In this document: in pieces, positions 44,802-56,977 of the stretch | How the letters are laid out: each line of letters starts with the position of its first letter | Numbering within the stretch: position 1 is the first letter of the stretch | Assembly (NCBI GenBank): GCA_004335835.1 | Contig: RWJK01001967.1 | Location: 1 to 64,000, forward strand | DNA: 64,000 nt | Direction: 5' to 3' | DNA from: Scenedesmus sp. ARA3 | Taxonomy: Eukaryota > Chlorophyta > Chlorophyceae > Sphaeropleales > Scenedesmaceae | Position numbers and translations under genes: made by a program | Notes under the pieces: model-generated | What the model was told of the DNA's origin: nothing | Databases searched by the model: none | Seen by the model: the letters and a program-made list of their open reading frames with translations, nothing else

Positions 44802-47631
44802 TAAGAGCAGCAGCAGCAGGGTTGGCGGGCTTGCAGTGCTGCGCTGCAGCTGCAGTGTAGCCTGCTGAGCAAGTAGCGGCAGCAGCGGCTGCCGCTGAGG
44901 CGCAAGAGCTGCTTGGATGATGTGTGATGAGCAGCTGCAGCAAAAAGGGGCGGGGCAGGGCGGAGTGCAGCTGCGTGTGCTGCATTTGCAGGAGCACTTG
45001 CTGCACATGCAGCTGCGGCGCTGTGATGATTTGAGTCGCCGGGGATCGCTGGCACATGCGTAGGGTGCGGCAGCAGCTGCTGCCGTGTATGCATGCTGTT
45101 GTCCATGTGTGGACGTGGCACTGCAGCACTTGGCGGTTAACAAGCAGGAGCTTGCAGGAGACAGACAGCAAACAGCAAAGCATGAGGGTCCTGTTGGACT
45201 GCAGTATGCCGTGCCTGTTGCAATTGGTGGTGTTTGGAACGGTTGAAAGCGCCTTGCATGACAGAGACATGCCATGTTTGTTGTGTTGCCGTTCTGGTTT
45301 GTGCAATCGCATGCAGTATGTTTTGCCATCGATGCTGTCAGAGCCTGCTGCGCAGCAGCTTTCCCATTACATGACTGCAGGCTGATGATCAGTCAACTCT
45401 GCAGGTTTCGCTGGCTCTTGCAAGGGTCTTGCTGCGCATCATGATGCTGGCATGGCACTGGGGTCCCGTGTAACAAACTGCATCGTTGCTGGTGTGTAAG
45501 TAGCTGTGTCAGTGCATACTCGTCATATAACGAGCACCGTGACGGCCCTTCTCTGGTTCTGCTGCAGCTGCCTACTAGGGCACGTGTAGTACATGTGAAG
45601 TAACTGCTTGTCAATGTATCCTGGACACTGAAAGCAAGCTGCGCACTCGCTGCATTGGTAACGTCAGCCAAGATACTTGTCCCTACAGCCGAGGTGACTG
45701 AGCGGGCCTGCCAGGCTGCAGTGCAGCAGGTGTTGCGTGCGGACATCCATATGTTACATCAGCGCACATGGTCAACATATTGACAAGGCAGACGTACACC
45801 CCAATGCATGCCACGTCGTGTATGGCAGCTAGCTAGCCAGCTGGCCTGTGGGAGCAACCCGTGCGCACCCTGAGCAGCATGCATATCCAGCGAATCCAAG
45901 CAAAGCTGAGTTTGTCAGAGCCAGGATGCATCCACAACGTCGTGGGGTTGCCCCGTAACAGAAGCTGCTGTTGGGGTTGCATGCGCCACCACAACCATTT
46001 GTCAACAATGCAGCAGTCGGTTGGTTCAAACGTCCAGTGCTGCGCAAGCCTAGGACAACAATCACCAATGGTGCAAAGCTCAACTGCTAAAGTGCCACAC
46101 GACAGCTTTCCTGCACTATGCATGCACGCACACGTCTTGCATGCAGACAGCAGGTGCGCCGCAGCTGGGCGCCTCCACACACAGCCTGAGCACAACGTGA
46201 TGGACAAACCCATCAGCAATGCGGGGTATGTGATGCTGTGCGCGTGCAAACTCGGCGCCAAAGGATGTAACATGACACCTCTCTGTCAACAACAGCTGGG
46301 CTCGGCTGCCACATTAGAACAGGCCTCGTGAGCAGTCACGATTGCATGCATGCGCACACAAAAGCACCTGTGCCAGGCAGCAAGCTGCCGCAACATGCGC
46401 CACTGTCACGTTCTACGGCAACAGCGCACAACTGCCGCCGAGTAACAGCGCAGCTGCTGGCGCGCAAGTTCACCACACCCCCCTGTCACGCCTGCAGATA
46501 TGCATGTGGCCAGCAGCTGTGCCTTTCCAGCATTGTGGCGCCCCATAGCCCCTGCCACCGATCAGAGGGCAGCAGGCGAGCTTCAGAGGATGCAGCCGCC
46601 AACCAAACCTCAACACCGCAACACATGCAACACACAAGCACAACAACAGCTGCAGGAAAGTTGATCCCAGCACCTCACGAAAAGCAAGCCCCGACGTAAA
46701 GCCATCAGGCAGCGCAGACCGGCTAGAATTCGAGCACAACTGCCACAGCCTGCTCCTGCTTGAACCTGAGGTCATGCTTGCTGCTGATAAGCAATCTGCT
46801 TGGGCTGCCCACAGCCGCCAGCACAACTAGCTGGCTGACTCTGTGATGCACCAGCTGCATGGAGGCTGCTGCTCTAGCAAGCTGCTCCTTACACACAAGC
46901 ACATAGGACTGGCCCAGCAACAGACTCAATCTTGCAACCTTTGCATGGGTAGCCTCTCTGTAAGCGCATGTTGACATGCGTTTACATGTCAAACAACACT
47001 GTAGAGCAACGCTGTGCTTGCACATCAAGGTGGTGCACGAGTGCGAGTCTGCGTGTTGAGCCTGTCAGACAACAAGACAGCGACTGCGAACGCACGATGC
47101 TGGCACTGCAACGTACTACAAAAACACAACACATGCAACACCACACGAAACATGCCACCACCAAATCATGCCAACCCTGTATGAAAACAAGCCGTCAGCT
47201 GTCGTGGTCAGCGGCAGCAGCTGGACAGCATGCTGCTGCTGCTGCTGTTGATGTGCCTGCAGGAGCCCTTTGCAGGAGCATCAACTGTCAATTGCTTGCA
47301 TGCGACATACTTGGACGAGCTGACGCGCACATGGCAAACACGTGACAACATCAGCAGGTGCTGTGAGCGTGCATGCATGCCTGTCTGTCTTTGCAAGCAT
47401 GCATGCACACATAAGCACAAGTCCCTGCCTAAGCAACACAGGAGGAGGGCACCAATTCAACAAAGTATACAACAGCACTACCAGTGCCACAGCTGCCCAA
47501 GGCTCACAAGCAACATGTGCTGCACCAATGCACCTGGCACCCATACGTGCGACGCAATACGCAGCCTTGCTACATCTCCTCACCATGCGCTGCAGTCGGT
47601 CAAGCAGGGCTGTGCGTGCGCCACTGCATAG
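44802..47631. other. intergenic region between genes E and ORMDL
   Basis: About 2.8 kb between convergent genes. A TGTAA at 45469-45473 could end gene E, and TTACA at 47632-47636 (TGTAA on the minus strand) could end the ORMDL transcript. Open frames of 80-150 codons occur on both strands, but none matches a family I know. Confidence 0.4.
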
Positions 47632-47636
47632 TTACA
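47632..47636 (-). terminator. candidate poly(A) signal of the ORMDL gene
   Basis: TGTAA on the minus strand, about 270 bases after the ORMDL stop codon. Confidence 0.45.
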
Positions 47637-47906
47637 GCACAAGTGCTGCTGCGAGTGGTGCGCCACCAAACTGCAGGCACAACTGTACGCAACACCACCC
47701 TTGCCGCCGCTGCTGTTGCTGCCTCCCTGCACTTCTATGTGCATGCCACTGCTGCAAGGTGGCAGTGCTGCTGCTGCTGCTGCTGCTGCTTCGCCGCTGG
47801 GCGCTCACACAGACACTTGGGTGCAGCAGGGCGGCTGCTCTGCTGAGGAGCTGCCGCTCCAGTGCCCCAAAACCACCACTGAGTTCTGCGCTGGCTGCTG
47901 CTGTGC

Positions 47907-48380
47907 TCAGTACTGGTTGATGCCGAAGATGCGCACCTTGTGCAGCGCTGGCATCTTTGCAATCAGCAGCACCAGCACCACAACGAGGTTCAGCCCCAGC
48001 GGCTGCTTGCGGAAGTCTGCCCCGTGCGTAGCCAGCACAAACAGCGCTATAGGCACGACAGTGAAGAACTTGCGGTTGCTGGTGCCGTAGATTTGGCTGT
48101 CCATCTGCTCCCAAACCGTGAGCCTGTCATACATGCCCTGCTCAGTTGGATCTCCGGGAGACATGCTGCCCTTTGTCCAGTGCAGAAGGTAGTACGTTGT
48201 GACGCCATGAATCAGGTGCACATACGTCCATGCCAGCCCCGGATCATTCATCAGCGCTGATGTGAGCAGCCATACCGCCACAATCAGCGATATGTACCAC
48301 ACCCACACGCCAGGCGAGTTGATCCAGTTGACCGACTTGTTTATGTCAACCTCTGAGGGCAGCCGGCGATGGTGCGGCAT
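47907..48380 (-). CDS. ORMDL-family regulator of serine palmitoyltransferase
   Basis: ORM proteins are small ER membrane proteins that bind and restrain serine palmitoyltransferase, the first enzyme of sphingolipid synthesis. Starting at the Met of MPHHRRLPSEVDINKS gives 157 residues, the family length. The same frame stays open upstream to a Met at 48587, which would add 69 Ser/Ala-rich residues; I prefer the short form because ORM homology begins at its start. Marks: PGVWVWY, LAWTYVHLIHGVTTYYLLHW with KG, the LTVWEQMD loop, SRKF-like SNRKFFTVVPI, and the C-terminal RIFGINQY. About four hydrophobic segments are seen. The coding part has no intron, unlike nearly all its neighbours. An intron in the 5' untranslated region is possible. 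Confidence 0.93.
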   Translation of the reverse strand: MPHHRRLPSEVDINKSVNWINSPGVWVWYISLIVAVWLLTSALMNDPGLAWTYVHLIHGVTTYYLLHWTKGSMSPGDPTEQGMYDRLTVWEQMDSQIYGTSNRKFFTVVPIALFVLATHGADFRKQPLGLNLVVVLVLLIAKMPALHKVRIFGINQY

Positions 48381-48587
48381 GCTGCAGCCGCCCTTTGGGC
48401 TGCTAAACGGTATCCAACGGCTGTCTGGCGCCCTAAAGGCGCTGGACTGCTGCTGAGCCTTGCCAAGGATGCTGCCTGCTGTGCTACTGCTGCTGATGGA
48501 AGCTGCTGTCCTGGCAACTAGGTAGGGCCCTGTCGCGGCTGGTACGTGCCTGGTGAGTTGATGTACACTATGACTTGTAATAAGCAC

Positions 48588-49100
48588 TGCCTAGATAGTG
48601 AAAGCAAGCAGGCGGACAGCTCAGCTCTGGTGCAGTGCGTTACCCGTAGTACTGTAAGCTCAACGTGCAGAACGGCAATACAAACTTGAAGGGCGGGTAT
48701 CTTAACAATAGCTTTTAAGCGTTGCAATCATTGTGCACCGTCGATATTCGCGTCACTCATGCTGAGCCCTTGCCACTGCCTGTGACAGCTCGGATGACCT
48801 AAAGCACCTTATGCCAATTGGCTGCACACACTAAAAGTATTTGAGGTTTCTTGTAACTCTCGACGTGTTGGATCATCACATCCTGCGCGCTTTCTGCTGC
48901 GACTTTTGCTTCCGCTTCCGCATCAGCATCATCCAGCAAAGCACTGAAGCAGTGTGACAGGTCGTCAGATTTTGGCTGCTTTTGTCTGACTACGTGTGCT
49001 CTGCCAGGGGCTGTTCGACCGTCGCACAGCAGCACATCAGCAGGTGCAAGGGTGACACACCTGCTCAGCCACTAGCACCTGCTCCCGGCAGCACGCTGGG
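48588..49100. other. region between divergent ORMDL and penta-EF-hand genes
   Basis: A short region between divergent starts. It probably holds both promoters. No defined element recognised. Confidence 0.4.
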
Positions 49101-50803
49101 ATGGCTGGAGGGCGGCCAAATCCGCAGCAACTGCGCAAGGTGGGTGCACGTGCTGAACCACAGGCAGCGGCAGCACAGGCAGCAGCAGCACGGCCGCTGC
49201 CAGCTCACTAGCTGCTGCAGCTGCTGACTTGATGTGAAGCTGGTGCCCTGCCTTGCAACTCACCTTCTTGTGTTCGTTGCTCCCGACTGCAGTGGTTCGA
49301 TGCTATTGATAAAGATGGCAACAATGAGCTGACAGCAGTGGAGCTGCAGGCAGCACTACAGCTTGGCAACCTCAACTTCAGCCTTGCAACAGTGGCTCAC
49401 ATAATCCGTATACACGACAAGACAGGCAGCGGCACTATAAACTTTGAGGAGTTTGGAAAGCTGCATGAGTTCCTGACCAATGTGCAGCAAAGGTGCGCAT
49501 GTACGGTGTTGCAGATTTGTGCAGGAGGGTGCAGCAGCTGTACTAAATGTTGTGTCAGCAGCTGCCCATGCAGCTGAGGGGCTGGCCTGCACTGGCTTGC
49601 ATGGATGCGCAGTAGCATTGCCAAAGGTGCTGGGTGACGTCTGGGAGCAGGGCAGCCAGCTGAGGGTCTCAGCAGCTGTCGCAGCACCATGAATCAGCAT
49701 TGGACAGCTGATATGCCCCTGGGGACAGGCAGGCGAGCAAAATCACGCACAACCGCTGGCCTGTGCATGCTGCGTGAAACTCCGACCCTTGATGCTGCTG
49801 GCCCCACTGACGTTGCTGCTGCCGCTCTGCTGTCCTTGTTGCACTGCCACCATTGCAGCTTTGAGTACTTTGACAAGGACCGCAGCAACAGCCTCAACTA
49901 TGACGAAATCCTGTGCGCGCTGCAGCATGCAGGTGCGCTGCAGCACTCAGCGCACCAGCGTTCTTTCCACAGCCTTTTTTGATCGTGTGGTGTCAGCTCA
50001 CAAAGCCGCAGCCTCTCTGGCAGCTGTGGGTGGCTAGCAAGTAGGCTCGCACACGTACCTCAAACAGCAGCGGCCGCAGCAGCAGCAGCAGCAGCAGCGG
50101 CAGCAGCAGCAGCACAATCGCCTAGCTGCCTACGCTCCACAGCCACTGGAGCCGGCACAGCCCAGCTCATGCATCTCCAGTAGTGTCCAACGCCCCCAAC
50201 TGTGCCTGCTATATGTCCTTAAACGTCCATGCAGCGCCAGCATGACGCAGCTGGTGCATGCTGAACACCATGCAAACGTCCCTGGCTGTGCCTGTGGTGT
50301 GCCTGCAGGCTACAAGCTGGACCCTCCCGCCATGAAGGTTGTCTTCAACCGCTTCGACCCCAGCCGCAGCGGCAGCCTGCAGCTGACCGAGTTCCTGGCG
50401 CTCACGCTGTTCATGCGCAGCGCGACAGCCACCTTCAACGCGTTTGACGCCAACAGGGCGGGCACCATCAAGTGAGTGGCTGCGGAGGTTGCGGGGATGT
50501 GCGGTGGACTATGCAGGACTACGTGCGGAGTCGCTGGGCTTGATGGATCCGGTGGGGCGAAGTATGCATCTTCAACAGAGTGATTGCATTTCGATGCATG
50601 CAAGCAGGGCTAGCCTGGCTAGCATGACACCCAAGCATGATGCTTGGCTGTGTAGCCAGTCAGTCATGGGGCCATCAGGCGCTGCGCCAAGACTCTCACT
50701 TGGCATCAGCCATTGACTGCCCTTGTCTCGCTGCTGCTGCTGCCTGCTGTGCTGCAGTGTGAACTTCAACCAGTTCCTGTACTGTGCCGCGCACTGCATC
50801 TGA
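49101..50803 (+). CDS. Penta-EF-hand (PEF) calcium-binding protein, five exons
   Basis: Group of ALG-2, sorcin and peflin: calcium sensors that dimerise through the fifth EF hand and move to membranes. Exons 49101-49139, 49293-49492, 49859-49932, 50309-50471, 50758-50803 join in phase to 173 residues. EF loops: 19-30 (DKDGNNELTAVE form), 55-66, 85-96 and 121-132, with acidic position 1 and Glu at 12. The fifth, at about 151-162 (DANRAGT), lacks Glu at 12, as usual for the dimer hand. The C-terminal FNQFLYCAAH is a family mark. The N-terminus is short, without the long Gly/Pro-rich tail of many animal members. Its partner and role here cannot be read from the sequence. TGTAA at 51254-51258. 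Confidence 0.92.
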
Positions 50804-53228
50804 GGGGCAGTGGGTGCAGGGCTGCACCATGCGCTGGCTGCAAGCGGCGCGGAAGTGTGTTGGGGTAATGTGGGATTTGGGCACTGCAGCGATGACCTGC
50901 ACTCATCACATATCGATGACATCGGTGCATTGGGCACTTGCTGCAGCAGTGCTGAGCTGGTTTGATCTTAGCTGTTTGGCTGTGGCTGATGTGCGTCAAC
51001 GCATGCAAGCAGCTGCTGGCAGCTGCAGCTGTACATTGCACCCTGGCACAGTATGTCATGAAGTATTGTATGAGCAGGCAGGTACTTGGGTGAGATAGCG
51101 ACCGTCTGATCAACTGGGGTGGTGCTGGGAATGCTGGGATTTTGTTACTGCAGGCTGTACATAGCTAATCATGTGGTGGAAGTGACTGACCGCCATCAAA
51201 TGGGTGAGATAAGCATGCTTGCAGGTGGTGCAAGTACTTGTTTGTACCCCTCGTGTAAGCAGCCGCCAGTGCCATGCTGCTCTACGATACTGCGCAGGAT
51301 GTTATGGGGGCTGCACTTGTCTGTGCAGGAGCAGACACAAATTGCTGCGATGCTTGGCGCAGACGCCTCCAGACAAGTCTGTCTGCATTGCTATAAAAAC
51401 TGCCTGCTCTCTCACCCTGTTGCGATCCTTTGCGAGTGTGTTGTGTGTTACTTGAGGACATGGCAGTGCAACGTGGGACAGGTCATGGCGCATCACTTTA
51501 CTGCCGGGCCGTGATTGCACCAACATCATGGCTCTGAGTGTCATCTGGGTGTCTTAGAATGGTGCTCTGTAGGGTGCACAACACGTGACGAGAGTTTGAC
51601 AGGTCGCTCTGCACAGCTTGCACATACCCAGGCAGGGCCTTGTACATCATGCCAACCTCGCTCTGCATAGTACCGTGTGACCTTGTGAGCAGCAGCACAG
51701 CAGGAGCACGTGTGGTGTACCCCTTGCTGCTGTACTGCAGCAGTGGTGTTGGAAAAAGGGCATGGCTGCTGCGAGCCGCCAGGCCTTGTGTGTGCCATGC
51801 GGGGGCCTTGATTTGCCACGTTTGACTCAGATGCATCGGACACACCACATGGTGCGCGCACTTTCTGAATGCTGCTGTGGTCAGGGCACGGGAAGTTGAC
51901 AGCAGGATGTGGAGGGACTCATATGTGTTTCGTTGTGGACTCCACACCACTCGGAGTGGTGTTGTGGAGGTCGCTGTCAATCAATGCGATGATAATGCGA
52001 GTGTGGTGCAGCAGCAGGCAGCGCAGGGACAGCAGCCCAGCTGCTGGCTTCCAGACTTATAATGATTCAAGTACGTGACTGGAGGCTTAACGATGAATGT
52101 TGTCATGATTGTCCGTGACCCTGTCTTTCATATGCACAGTGGGTTTCTGTACCTTGGCTTCAAGTTGCTTGGGTGGCTGGCAGCTGCTGCGAAGCGCACG
52201 TCCTGTGCTTATGACACCATCAACATGCACACCGTGTCCATACTTGGCCAACCAGTGATCATTACGGATATCCTCATGAGCGGGGTGTTGGCTGGCTGGG
52301 TTTGTGCCTGAGAGAGGTTTTCCTCTCAAAGTGAAGTGTTGCATGTTGGCCCGGCAGCACAGCGACAGACAATGGCATCCAGTGCCTGGTATGTACCGGC
52401 TGCAGTTGTTTTGATCCTGTAACCACTGCATCATCACATCACCGCCATCACCCTACCAACGCCAGGGGGGTTTACTCCCTGTGAAATTGGTTTACCTGAA
52501 GGGTTTACTCGTATGTTTACTCGTGTGTGCAGTGGCGGGTAAACGTGTTTACTCCCTGTGTGCAGCGCTTAACGAGCGACTGTCTGGTGAACAGATGCTT
52601 CAAATGGACGACTAGTCAGTTGCCAGACGTTGCACAGCCCACGTCGCATCGAGTCGCAGCCTGCTGCCGGTGTCCCGAGCCACGAATGTGCAAAAGGGGA
52701 AAGCATAGCACCTCCAGTACTTCAAGCTGGACCAACTGATTGTTTTTATCGCCACAACCACCCTACACTGACTTGACTCCTCCAACGGAGACACAGGAGA
52801 CCTGCACACAACCACCAGGGTTTCCACAAAGCGAGATGGCACGTGGAGTCCACGTGAATGCTAACCAACTCCTCAATCGTTGATCTAGTAAACGCATACA
52901 AGGACGGCTATTGTACCCAGCGTGAAAGCAGCGGGCCAGCAGTACCTGTACCTGTGACAAGAAGCCAACAAAGCCATGGACAGCGATCAACCTTCCAAAA
53001 AAATGAAATACGATGTAGTGAACTCGCCGTATATAGATTTGGAGTCGCCCTTTACCCTCTGGTGAGCCAAACACAGGAGTGTTCTGTCCTTGATTCTCTG
53101 CAACAGTCTTACAGCATATTCAATCTGCCAGTTGGAGTCCCTGACAAGCCAGCTCACAACCGATATAAAGTGAATTGAACATGAATTTGTTTGACTGCAT
53201 GTGGTCATGCAACAGGGAGGCTGTCAAA
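50804..53228. other. intergenic region after the PEF gene
   Basis: About 2.4 kb. TGTAA at 51254-51258 could end the PEF gene. A cluster of TTTAC repeats lies at 52471-52555. Open frames on both strands are not recognisable. Confidence 0.4.
52471..52555. repeat. cluster of TTTAC(T/C) repeats
   Basis: Five TTTAC units (near 52471, 52491, 52504, 52516 and 52549) and one inverted GTAAAC (near 52539) in about 85 bases, two of them in the longer unit TTTACTCCCTGTG. It lies in unannotated DNA. It may be a decayed satellite or the edge of an old element. Confidence 0.5.
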
Positions 53229-53909
53229 ATGGCGCTGCTGCTTCCAACCGTGCCACTGCGCCTGTGCATCTGCGTCATCAGCATCATCCTGGTTGCTATT
53301 GCAAACTCCATTGCAATCGCTGGACGGTGAGCAATTTGCTCCTACAGTGTGTGCATGCTGAGCGGAGCCTGCCTCACAAGCCCACTGCCCAAACTCGCAC
53401 TGCATGGCCACCTTGGACGACTGATGCGTTGCAGCGACTCGCACCTGCATGGCATGTGGGCTATCAGCTTGCAGCTTGATTCTTCTCCTTCTTCGTTTCT
53501 TGTTCGTTTCTAAACCTCTATTGCTGCTGTTCTTCCACATGGTTGCGTCATGCATGGATGCTGCTGCGTCTCGCACCTGTGAGTCCTGTTGCGTGCTTCC
53601 TATCCGTGTGCTGAGACTACTGTACATTACTATTGCTCTGCTCCCGCTGCTGCTGCAGCGACCTGTCAAAGCCGCTGCCACGTTGGCGACGCCGCATGGT
53701 GGAGATCAGCAGCCAGGCAGCCAGCGGCATGTGCCTGCGGGCAGTCGGCTTCTGGAACCCGCGCGTTGTCAACTACCACAACTACACCAAGGGGCAGCAG
53801 CTTGGGGCGGTGCGTGTGTGTGTGTATGGCTTGAGGCCAGCATGCATGCAGCTGCACGTGTTACTTTGTTGCATGGTTAGATGTAGCAGCAGCAAGATTG
53901 TAGCAGCAG

Positions 53910-53947
<38 letters not shown>

Positions 53948-56271
53948 CAAGCGGCGGCAATGCTGAGGTGCCTGTGAGCAGCATCACAGGACGTGCCCGC
54001 TGCTTTTGCAGGCTGGGTTGGAGCAGAGCAGCAGCAGGATGCTTTCCTCATGTGCTGATCTGCCTGACACCATATTGTAAAACATCAGGCTGCAGGTGAC
54101 ATTGTGCTTTCTCGCTGCTGTTTCTGCCGTCTGCCATCTGCAGATTGGCATCTTCAACCACGTCTCATACGTGAGTGTGCAGCAATCCTGTCAATGACTA
54201 GTGACAGCATTGCTTGGATGCAGCTTAAGTGTCATGACCTGCACTCGTTGCAATGGAAGGAAGTGGCTGTATATGCGTGTGGGCCTTTGCAGGTATGTGT
54301 CACTGCATGCAGTTGCTCCTGCAAGCCGGATCGTATGCAGCACCTGCTGAACTGCTCAGCCGTGGAAGAAACACCCGACTGTGCGCCTACCTGTTGTTGT
54401 GCTTGTGTTGCAGCTGGACGCCTTTGTGGTGGTGTGGGCCTTCTGCTGTGCCGGTGTGACCTTCCAGTTCAGCAAGCACCTGCCTATCCTGGGCTATGGC
54501 GTGCGCGCGCTGCAGAACCTGTACGTGCCGGAAGACAAGGACAGGACGCAGCAGCAGAAGGGCATGGTGCAGCTCATCAAGGAGAGGTGGGCTGCTGCAG
54601 GAACGGCAGCGGCTAGCTGCATGCGCGGCACAGCTGTGCACCTGGGTGTGCCCGGTGATGTCACCGATAAGATGCTAGAAGGTTTTGCTGCCCAGCAGCG
54701 CTTCCGGCCCGCAGCTGCAGCAGACACAAGCCCTCAAGAGAGAATGCCAACTTCCTCGTCCTTCCAGCCTGGCTACTTGCAACACACACTGACTGCGCTA
54801 CAGTCAGGCTAACTGATCGACTTGCCGCATTGCTGCCGCGCTGCCTGCAGGGCCGCCGACCACGCCATGCCCATGCTGTCGGTGGCTCCCGAGGGCACGC
54901 TCAGCAACGGGCGCTGCCTGCTGAGCTTCAAGACTGGGGCGTTTGTGGCGGGCACGCCCGTGGTGCCCATCCTGCTGCGCTACAAGCTGCGGCCCTTCAA
55001 CCCCTCCTGGAGCATCATCATCCCCTTCTGGCACCTGGTGGGGCCTTGGTTGAGCGGGGATGACTGCTGCTTGCGGCCCTTTTGTTAGCGCATGCCATGT
55101 CGCAGTGCAATATGTGGGACGTATTGATCCTTGTATGGCAGCCAATCCGGCAGCACATCTGGTGTTAGGTGGATACCTGTTGGGTAGTACCTCAATCGGC
55201 AGTTCTAGGGCTGTCTGTGCCTGGTCAAGCATGTCTGCAGCAAACATACGCATTGTATCGTGGATATGAACAGCAACGCTCCTCTGCAGCTGTGCTGATA
55301 TGAGGTCTCGGCTGCTGAGCTGTAGCATGAGCATATCACCTGTAGCGGGAGGTCGATCAACATTGCGGCTGCCACCTCCTGCTGCCTGCTGCTGCGTTGT
55401 TGCTGCAGCTGCGCTTGATGTGCCAGTTCTCCAACGCAGTGACAGGTGGGGCTGGTGGATGTCTTGTTGCCCTGCATTTTGAGTTGGGTGGGTCAGCCAG
55501 TTGTGTGTCAAGCAAGCTGCTGCTTGTTCAGCTGCTAGCGCATGTGCATTTGTTGACTTTTTGGCAGACGCCCCGACTGCAAGCATGCGGCGTGATATGG
55601 GTGAGCTAGCGTGCCGAAATGCCACAATCAACTGCTATTGCGACGCTGCTGCTGCCGCTGCTGCTGCTGCTGCCACGGTGTCGCTGCTGCTGCTGCCAGT
55701 GGAGATGCTGCCGCCGTACATCCCCAGTGAGGCTGAGAAGGCAGATCCGGTGCTGTACGCAGCCAACATCAGAAAGCTCATCGTGAGTGTTCACTGGTAC
55801 AATGTGATCCTGCTGCTGTACGCAGCCAACATCATGCAGGTGTTTGTGAGTGGCGGGGGCGCAACACATGCATGCACCGCCATATGCATGGCACAATGTG
55901 CAGCTGACACACAGCTGCAGCTGCAGGACTCATCGCATCCAGCCGCATCCGCTTGCCTGCTCACATCTCCTGTCGCTCGTGTCGCTCGTTTCCCAAAACA
56001 CAAGCCGCCACGCTGGCGGCGATTTGCTCTAATTTTAACCCCTGCACCTCAAGCACGTGCGCTGCTTGCTGCGCCGCAGGCTGGTGCGCTGGGTGTGCCG
56101 CTGGCAGACCAGGACCGCCGCCACTTCTTGGCGCTGGTCAACGCTGGTGTGAGCGTCAGCTGGGACGGCCGGCGGCTGCTGGCGCCGCCCGGCGTGCTGG
56201 ATGCGGCTGGCTGCATGGACCTGGAGCCCTACATGCCCGAGAACTTTGTCAAGACGAAGAAGCAGCAGTAG
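53229..56271 (+). CDS. PlsC-type lysophospholipid acyltransferase (LPCAT/LPEAT-like), eight exons
   Basis: Transfers an acyl group from acyl-CoA to a lysophospholipid, most likely at the ER. Exons 53229-53326, 53659-53809, 54144-54170, 54414-54586, 54851-55037, 55409-55445, 55700-55782, 56080-56271 give 315 residues. One strongly hydrophobic N-terminal segment lies at about 5-32. Motif I, H-x4-D, is NHVSYLD with His89 and Asp94. APEGT around residues 162-166 is motif III, followed by SNGRCLLSFKTGAF, and VVPILLRY is motif IV. The QFSNAVT ... LPPYIPSEAEK part is typical of plant LPEAT1-like enzymes. No EF hands or ER-retrieval motif are seen; the end is KTKKQQ. The 27-base exon 3 carries His89 while Asp94 is in exon 4. 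Substrate choice between lysoPC and lysoPE cannot be settled here. Confidence 0.9.
55745..55833 (+). repeat. short tandem duplication at the end of LPLAT exon 7
   Basis: The 27 bases at 55745-55771 in exon 7 recur at 55806-55833 in the following intron with minor changes. The copy ends near a potential donor (ATGCAG|GTGTTT) and so forms a possible pseudo-exon. Confidence 0.6.
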
Positions 56272-56311
56272 CAGGGAGCCGTTTGCAGCTGCCTTGCTAG
56301 TGCTTTCGTAG

Positions 56312-56366
56312 GTGCTGGGTGAGCGCGGCTGCGTGGATCTGGAGCCCAAAATACCCGAGCACTTTG
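56312..56366 (+). repeat. degenerate copy of the LPLAT C-terminal coding end
   Basis: Resembles 56194-56247 (the coding stretch VLDAAGCMDLEPYMPENF) and lies 40 bases beyond the stop codon. Shared features include GTGCTGG, GGCTGCRTGGA and TGGAGCCC, then CCCGAGMACTTTG. It reads as a decayed tandem copy now in the 3' untranslated region, followed by a CAG run. Confidence 0.6.
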
Positions 56367-56853
56367 GACTTTGGCAAGTCGAAGCTGCTGCAGCAGCAGC
56401 AGCAGCAGCAGCAGCAGGCCTCAGGGGAGCTGCGTGCCTGTGTGAATGCTGATGTAGTGTGAGAGGTTTGAAGTGTGGCAGTGGTGTGCGCCGGCTGGCG
56501 ATGGCCAGTAGATGGCTTGCAAGTTGTGCTTGGGCGGAGGATGACAAAGTGGGTGTATGCCCCCAAGGCTGATTGGTCGTGTACAAGATGTAGCAGCGTG
56601 GCCCTCTGCTGACACCGTGCTTTGGTGCCGCCATGGTGCTTGGCTAACACAGTGCATTGGTTGCGAGGGACACAAGTTGTTGACATCACAGTAAGTGCAA
56701 GCCACTGCTTCTGCGGAAAGGCAGGTGGTGTTGCAACAGACATCATCACGATTGTGGGTGGCCGCTCAACACGCGTAAGCTTGCCCTTCAAATCTGCTGC
56801 AGTTGTTGCAAAAGCATGAGGTCAAGTTAAGTTGAGGGATCATGTCATACATT

Positions 56854-56874
56854 GTTACACGAGGGCGATGTAAC
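56854..56874. terminator. facing poly(A) signals of two convergent genes
   Basis: TTACA at 56855-56859 (TGTAA on the minus strand, for the type I membrane protein gene) and TGTAA at 56869-56873 (for the acyltransferase gene) form an inverted repeat, TGTTAC ... GTAACA. I find no closer TGTAA for either gene. Confidence 0.5.
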
Positions 56875-56955
56875 ACATGCTGAAGTCAAACTGTGAGGAC
56901 TTGCCAGTCAATTTTACACTTGCGAGTGAACACCAACTGGCATGGAAGCAAATGC

Positions 56956-56977
56956 GCCATAACCAATTGGTTATGGC
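56956..56977. repeat. perfect 22-base palindrome
   Basis: Eleven bases from GCCATAACCAA read the same on the opposite strand across the centre. It lies in AT-rich intergenic DNA between convergent genes. It could extrude as a cruciform or be a symmetric protein site; function unknown. Confidence 0.8.

Noticed and set aside
51498..51980. 160-codon minus-strand open frame after the PEF gene
   Set aside because: No recognisable domain, no supporting splice pattern and several equally open overlapping frames.
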